Below, piece after piece: positions 60,483 to 64,000 of a stretch of DNA of 64,000 bases; position 1 is the stretch's first letter; each line of letters opens with the position of its first letter. The position numbers and the translations under genes are program-made. The stretch is from Streptomyces sp. V3I8. GTDB taxonomy: Bacteria > Actinomycetota > Actinomycetes > Streptomycetales > Streptomycetaceae. Where the stretch lies: NCBI RefSeq assembly GCF_030817535.1, contig NZ_JAUSZL010000002.1:992001-1056000 (forward strand), read 5' to 3'. Below the pieces are notes generated by a model that was given only the letters and a program-made list of their open reading frames with translations, was not told the origin of the DNA and did not search any database.

Positions 60483-61520
60483 CTAGTCCTGCGCACGGCC
60501 GGTCGTCACTCGGGCGATCATCAGGGCGACCAGGATGATCCCTCCGTAGATGGCCTGGATCCAGAACGACGGCACCTGCGCGAGGGTGAGCAGGTTCTGC
60601 ACGACACCGAGCAGGAGGACGCCCGTCAGGGCGCCGAACATCGTGCCCTTGCCGCCGTCGAGGCCGATCCCCCCGATGACCGCGGCGGCGAACACCGTGA
60701 AGATCATGTTCTGGCCCTGGTTGGCGTTGATGGCGCCGACGTACCCCGTCTGCATCAGACCGCCGACCGCGGCCAGCGTCCCCGCGACGACGAACACACC
60801 GAGCATCACGCGCTCGACGCGGATCCCGGCCGCGCGTGCCGCGTCCGGGTTGCCGCCGATCGCGTACAGGGCCCGTCCCCAGCGGTGGTACTTGAGGACC
60901 AGGCCGGCCACGCCGAACGACGCCGCCGCCAGCCAGACCGAGAGGGGCACGGTGAGAAAGGTGGTGGTGGCGAGCGTGTAGAAGGCGTCGGGCATCCCGA
61001 ACAGTGTCTTGCCCTCGGTCGCGCCGACCAGCAGGCCGCGCAGGACGATCAGCATCGCGAGCGTCACGATGAACGCGTTGAGCTTGAGCTTCACCACGAG
61101 GAAGCCGTTGAAGCCGCCGATGACCGCGCCCACGACGAGGATGGCGAGGAGGGCGACACCGGCGGGCAGTTCGGTGCCCCAACCGGACTGCGCGGCGGGC
61201 AGCAGCAACAGCGCGCCGACGGCGGGCGCGATGCCGACGACCGACTCCAGGGACAGGTCGAACCTGCCGGTGATGAGCACGAGCGACTCGGCGAGGACCA
61301 CCATCGCGAGGGCGGCCGAGGCGCCGAGCACGGAGATCAGGTTCTGCTCGGTGAGAAAGGCGTCGTTGACGAACGCACCGAGCACGAGCAGCAGCAACAG
61401 CGCCGGTACGAGGGCGAGTTCGCGGGCCCTGCGCAGGAGTACGGCCCTGGCGTCGGCCTTGCCGCGCAGTGGTCGCGGAGAGCTGGGGGCCGAGGCCGAC
61501 GGGGCCTTCGTGTCAGCCAT
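60483..61520 (-). CDS. sugar ABC transporter permease
   Basis: A 345-residue permease of the RbsC/AraH type, with about eight hydrophobic segments. Recognisable landmarks: LITGRFDLSLESVVGIAPAVGALL near residue 78 and VFAAAVIGGIGLDGGKGTMFGALTGVLLLGVVQNLL, the coupling region. Overlaps the ATP-binding gene by 8 bp. It forms the membrane pore for the sugar taken up, here probably L-fucose. Confidence 0.94.
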   Translation of the reverse strand: MADTKAPSASAPSSPRPLRGKADARAVLLRRARELALVPALLLLLVLGAFVNDAFLTEQNLISVLGASAALAMVVLAESLVLITGRFDLSLESVVGIAPAVGALLLLPAAQSGWGTELPAGVALLAILVVGAVIGGFNGFLVVKLKLNAFIVTLAMLIVLRGLLVGATEGKTLFGMPDAFYTLATTTFLTVPLSVWLAAASFGVAGLVLKYHRWGRALYAIGGNPDAARAAGIRVERVMLGVFVVAGTLAAVGGLMQTGYVGAINANQGQNMIFTVFAAAVIGGIGLDGGKGTMFGALTGVLLLGVVQNLLTLAQVPSFWIQAIYGGIILVALMIARVTTGRAQD

Positions 61521-63015
61521 CGTGGTCCACTCCTTCTATGGAGGCGATCAGCTCGTGGTCGCGCCAGCCCGCCGCGTGCTCGGCGACGACCCGGCCGTGG
61601 AAGAGGACCAGGACGCGGTCGCAGCGGCGCAGGTCGTCGAGTTCGTCGGAGACGACGAGGACGGCGGTGCCGTCGTCGCGGGCCGAGTCCATCCGGGCCA
61701 GCAGGGACTCCTTGGACTTCACGTCGACGCCGGCGGTGGGGTTGATCAGGACCAGCAGCCGGGGGTCGGAGGCGAGGGCCCTGGCCATGACGACCTTCTG
61801 CGCGTTGCCGCCGGAGAGGTCGGACACGGGCTGGTCGGGCCCCTCGGTGTGGATGTCGAGGCGTTCGATCAGCTCGCCGGCGACGCCGCGTCTGCGGCCG
61901 GTGCCGACGAACCCGTACCGGCCGAGGCGGTCCAGGACGCTGAGGGTGGCGTTGTCGCCGACGGTCATGCCGAAGACGAGGCCCTGTCCGTGCCGGTCGC
62001 GCGGTACGCAGCCGACACCGGCCCGCAGGGCGGCGGTGACGTCACCGAACGGCAGTCGCCCGCCCTCCAGCCGGGCTGTCCCGCCGGTCGGTGTGTGCAG
62101 TCCCGTGAAGGACTCGGCGAGCTCGGTCTTGCCGCTTGCGCTGGACCCGGCGAGCCCGACGACCTCGCCGCCGCGCACGGTCAGGTCGACGCGTCCGTAC
62201 GCGTCCGAGGTGAGTCCGCGCGCTTCGAGGACGACGGGCGCGGCGGCGTCCACCTCCCCGCGGGCGGCCCTCTTCCGCACGGCGACGACCGACTCCCCCG
62301 CCATGGCCTCGACCAGGGCGGCGCGCGGCAGGTCGGCCACCGGCGCCGTGGTGATCCAGCGGGCGTCCCGCAGGACCGTCACGGTCTGGCACACCTCGTA
62401 CACCTCCTGGAGGTGGTGCGAGATGAACAGGAAGGTGACGCCGGACTCCTGGAGCGCGCGCATCCGCGTGAAGAGGCGCTCGATCTCGCGGTTGTCGAGC
62501 TGGGCGGTCGGCTCGTCGAGGACGATGAACCGCGCGCCGAAGCTCAGCGCCCGGGCGATCTCCACCATCTGCCGGTCCTCGACCCTGAGGTCGGCGGTCC
62601 GTGCCTGCGGGTCGACGCGGACGTCCCAGGTCGCCAGGACCTCGGCGGCCTCGGTCCGCAGCCGGCGCCAGCTGATGAGGCCGCCGCGGCCCCGCGGCTG
62701 CCGGTTGATGAACAGGTTCTCGGCGACCGTCAGCTCCGGTACGACGGTGGGCTTCTGGTAGACGCAGGCCACCTTGCGCCGCCAGGCGTCCCGGTCGGTG
62801 AGCGCGGGCGCGGGCCCGCCGTCGAAGAGGACCGTGCCCTCGTCGGGGGCCTGGAGGCCGGTGAGGACGGTGACGAGGGTGGACTTGCCCGCGCCGTTGC
62901 GGCCGACGAGGGCATGCGACTCGCCCGCGTGCACGGTGAGTCGTCCGTCGGCCAGGGCGACGGTGGGGCCGTACCGTTTGACGATGCCCCGGGCATCGAC
63001 GAGTGGAGTACTCAT
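61513..63015 (-). CDS. sugar ABC transporter ATP-binding protein, duplicated
   Basis: A 500-residue RbsA-like ATPase with two cassettes. First: Walker A GRNGAGKST (about 37-45), VEDRQMVEIARALS in place of the canonical signature and Walker B FIVLDEPTAQLD. Second: degenerate Walker A GSSASGKTE, signature LSGGNAQKVVMARAL, Walker B LLVLINPTAGVDV lacking the usual DE pair, so only one site probably hydrolyses ATP, as in other sugar importers. ATG 63015 overlaps the binding-protein stop by 4 bp. Confidence 0.95.
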   Translation of the reverse strand: MSTPLVDARGIVKRYGPTVALADGRLTVHAGESHALVGRNGAGKSTLVTVLTGLQAPDEGTVLFDGGPAPALTDRDAWRRKVACVYQKPTVVPELTVAENLFINRQPRGRGGLISWRRLRTEAAEVLATWDVRVDPQARTADLRVEDRQMVEIARALSFGARFIVLDEPTAQLDNREIERLFTRMRALQESGVTFLFISHHLQEVYEVCQTVTVLRDARWITTAPVADLPRAALVEAMAGESVVAVRKRAARGEVDAAAPVVLEARGLTSDAYGRVDLTVRGGEVVGLAGSSASGKTELAESFTGLHTPTGGTARLEGGRLPFGDVTAALRAGVGCVPRDRHGQGLVFGMTVGDNATLSVLDRLGRYGFVGTGRRRGVAGELIERLDIHTEGPDQPVSDLSGGNAQKVVMARALASDPRLLVLINPTAGVDVKSKESLLARMDSARDDGTAVLVVSDELDDLRRCDRVLVLFHGRVVAEHAAGWRDHELIASIEGVDHDG

Positions 63016-64000
63016 CCGACCGTGTTGCCCCACAGCCCGGGGTCGTCGACGTTCTCCTCGGTCACCAGCGGCGCGGGCAGCTGGTCCTCGAGGATGCCGC
63101 CGGGCAGCTCGACGATCTCCGAGTCGTGGTCGGTCGGCCCCGGCTCGAAGGTCTTCCCCTCCATCGCCGCCTTGATGTAGTACATGCCGTACTTGGCGTA
63201 GAGGTCGGCCGGCTGCGAGACCGTGGCGTCGATCTGCCCCTTGCGGATGGCGTCGAACTCCTGCGGGATGCCGTCGTTCGAGACGATCGAGATGTGGCCC
63301 TTCTCGCCCGCCTTCTTCAGCAGCCCCTTGGACTTGAGGGTCTGCAGCGTGGGCGCAAGGTAGACGCCGCCCGCCTGCAGGTAGATGCCCTTGAGGTCCG
63401 GGTCGGCGTTGAGGAGCGTGTCCAGCTTGGAGGCCGCGGTGTCGGACTCCCACTTGGCGGGGATCTCCAGCACCTTCAGCTTCGGGAACTTCTCCTTGAC
63501 GCAGGCGCGGAAGGCCTCGGAGCGGTCGCGGCCGTTGACCGAGGCGAGGTCGCCCATGATCTGCACGACCTTGCCCGACGGGATCTGCTTGCCGAGGTAC
63601 TCGCAGGCCTTCTCGCCGTACGCGACGTTGTCGGCGCGTACGACCATCGCGACCTTGCCCTTCTCGGGCGCCACGTCGACGGCGACCACGGGAACGCCCT
63701 TGCGCTCGGCCTGGTCGAGGCCGGCCGAGATCGCGGCGCTGTCCAGGGGGGCCACGACGAGGCCCTTCACGCCCTGGTTGAGCTGGTTGTTGATGTCGGT
63801 GATCTGCTGCGAGGGGTCACTGTTGGAGTTGACGGTCTTGAGGGCGTCCACCCCCTCGGACTTCGCCGCCTTCGGCACGTAGTCGTTGTAGGACTGCCAG
63901 AACGGCGAGGTCAGCAGGGGCAGGACGACCCCGACCTTGCCGCTGCCGTCGCCCTTGTCACCACCGGGGGCGGCGCTGTCCTCGGTGCTGCCGCATGCCG
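63012..64000 (-). CDS. sugar-binding lipoprotein of an ABC transporter, signal peptide cut off
   Basis: The mature part of a type 2 (RbsB-like) periplasmic-binding protein. The lipobox cysteine is the codon at 63993-63995 (AC-GSTEDS), so almost all of the signal peptide lies right of the window. The mature protein of 327 residues has KVGVVLPLLTSPFWQSYNDYV, INNQLNQGVKGLVVAPLDSAAI, VVQIMGDLASVNGRDRSEAF, HISIVSNDGIPQEFDAI and IDATVSQPADLYAKYGMYYI. Ligand expected to be L-fucose or a relative. First transporter gene; the promoter and regulator lie beyond base 64000. Confidence 0.92.
   Translation of the reverse strand, partial: ACGSTEDSAAPGGDKGDGSGKVGVVLPLLTSPFWQSYNDYVPKAAKSEGVDALKTVNSNSDPSQQITDINNQLNQGVKGLVVAPLDSAAISAGLDQAERKGVPVVAVDVAPEKGKVAMVVRADNVAYGEKACEYLGKQIPSGKVVQIMGDLASVNGRDRSEAFRACVKEKFPKLKVLEIPAKWESDTAASKLDTLLNADPDLKGIYLQAGGVYLAPTLQTLKSKGLLKKAGEKGHISIVSNDGIPQEFDAIRKGQIDATVSQPADLYAKYGMYYIKAAMEGKTFEPGPTDHDSEIVELPGGILEDQLPAPLVTEENVDDPGLWGNTVG

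Overview
The window is chromosomal DNA from a Streptomyces or a very close actinomycete. It has very high G+C with third-codon-position GC bias, many GTG starts, and leaderless genes with a TAnnnT -10 box 6-7 nt before the start codon. It carries a sigma-R-type promoter before a thioredoxin gene, an ergothioneine operon, and a gene block that I recognise as the S. coelicolor trxC / egtABCD / sdhCAB / rmdA region. No rRNA, tRNA, CRISPR array, insertion sequence or phage gene was seen.

Layout. (1) 1-14.3 kb, all leftward: the right edge of a nonribosomal peptide cluster. It has a two-module NRPS (C-A-T-C-A-T), a second two-module NRPS with a thioesterase (C-A-T-C-A-T-TE, first A domain reading as threonine), and a cytochrome P450 cut by the window edge and translationally coupled to the second NRPS. 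The likely product is a P450-tailored peptide of at least four residues. The rest of the cluster must lie left of base 1. (2) 14.3-14.9 kb: a gene-free boundary with unusual direct repeats and a hairpin. (3) 14.9-26 kb: housekeeping and stress genes. These are pirin, a TPR protein, a PepSY membrane protein, peptide deformylase, a disulfide-reductase-like flavoprotein divergent from thioredoxin, LacI and TetR regulators, an FMN reductase controlled by the TetR through two palindromic operators, a small NfeD-like protein and a flotillin. (4) 26-32 kb: a PemK/MazF-like protein, a bacterial PARG-type protein, the ergothioneine operon egtABCD with overlapping genes, and dodecin. (5) 32.3-37 kb: a HAD phosphatase, TerC, a luciferase-like monooxygenase, an acyl-CoA synthetase and the remnant of an acyltransferase gene. 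(6) 37-41.5 kb: succinate dehydrogenase sdhCAB divergent from a LysR regulator. (7) 41.7-50.9 kb: cyclic-di-GMP enzyme (rmdA-like) with a coupled methyltransferase, then a set of cell-surface genes (repeat lipoprotein, proline-rich protein, DUF4239 membrane protein, two related small secreted proteins, class F sortase, polysaccharide deacetylase). (8) 51-55.9 kb: universal stress protein, ECF sigma factor, zinc-finger anti-sigma factor, and a PAS-GAF-PP2C-HATPase phosphatase. (9) 56-64 kb: one leftward sugar-acid operon for the non-phosphorylating L-fucose pathway. It comprises a periplasmic-type sugar ABC transporter, L-fuconate dehydratase, an SDR, an aldo/keto reductase, a mutarotase and a lactonase, chained by 4-bp overlaps.

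The parts work as separate islands. The NRPS edge is accessory. The trx, egt and flavoprotein genes form a thiol-redox neighbourhood. The sdh and LysR genes serve respiration. The rmdA-to-deacetylase stretch looks like a development and cell-envelope block. The last 8 kb import and oxidise a deoxy sugar. Long perfect hairpins separate most convergent gene pairs and probably act as bidirectional terminators. A dispersed intergenic sequence with core AGGGGCGCGGGGA recurs at five loci.
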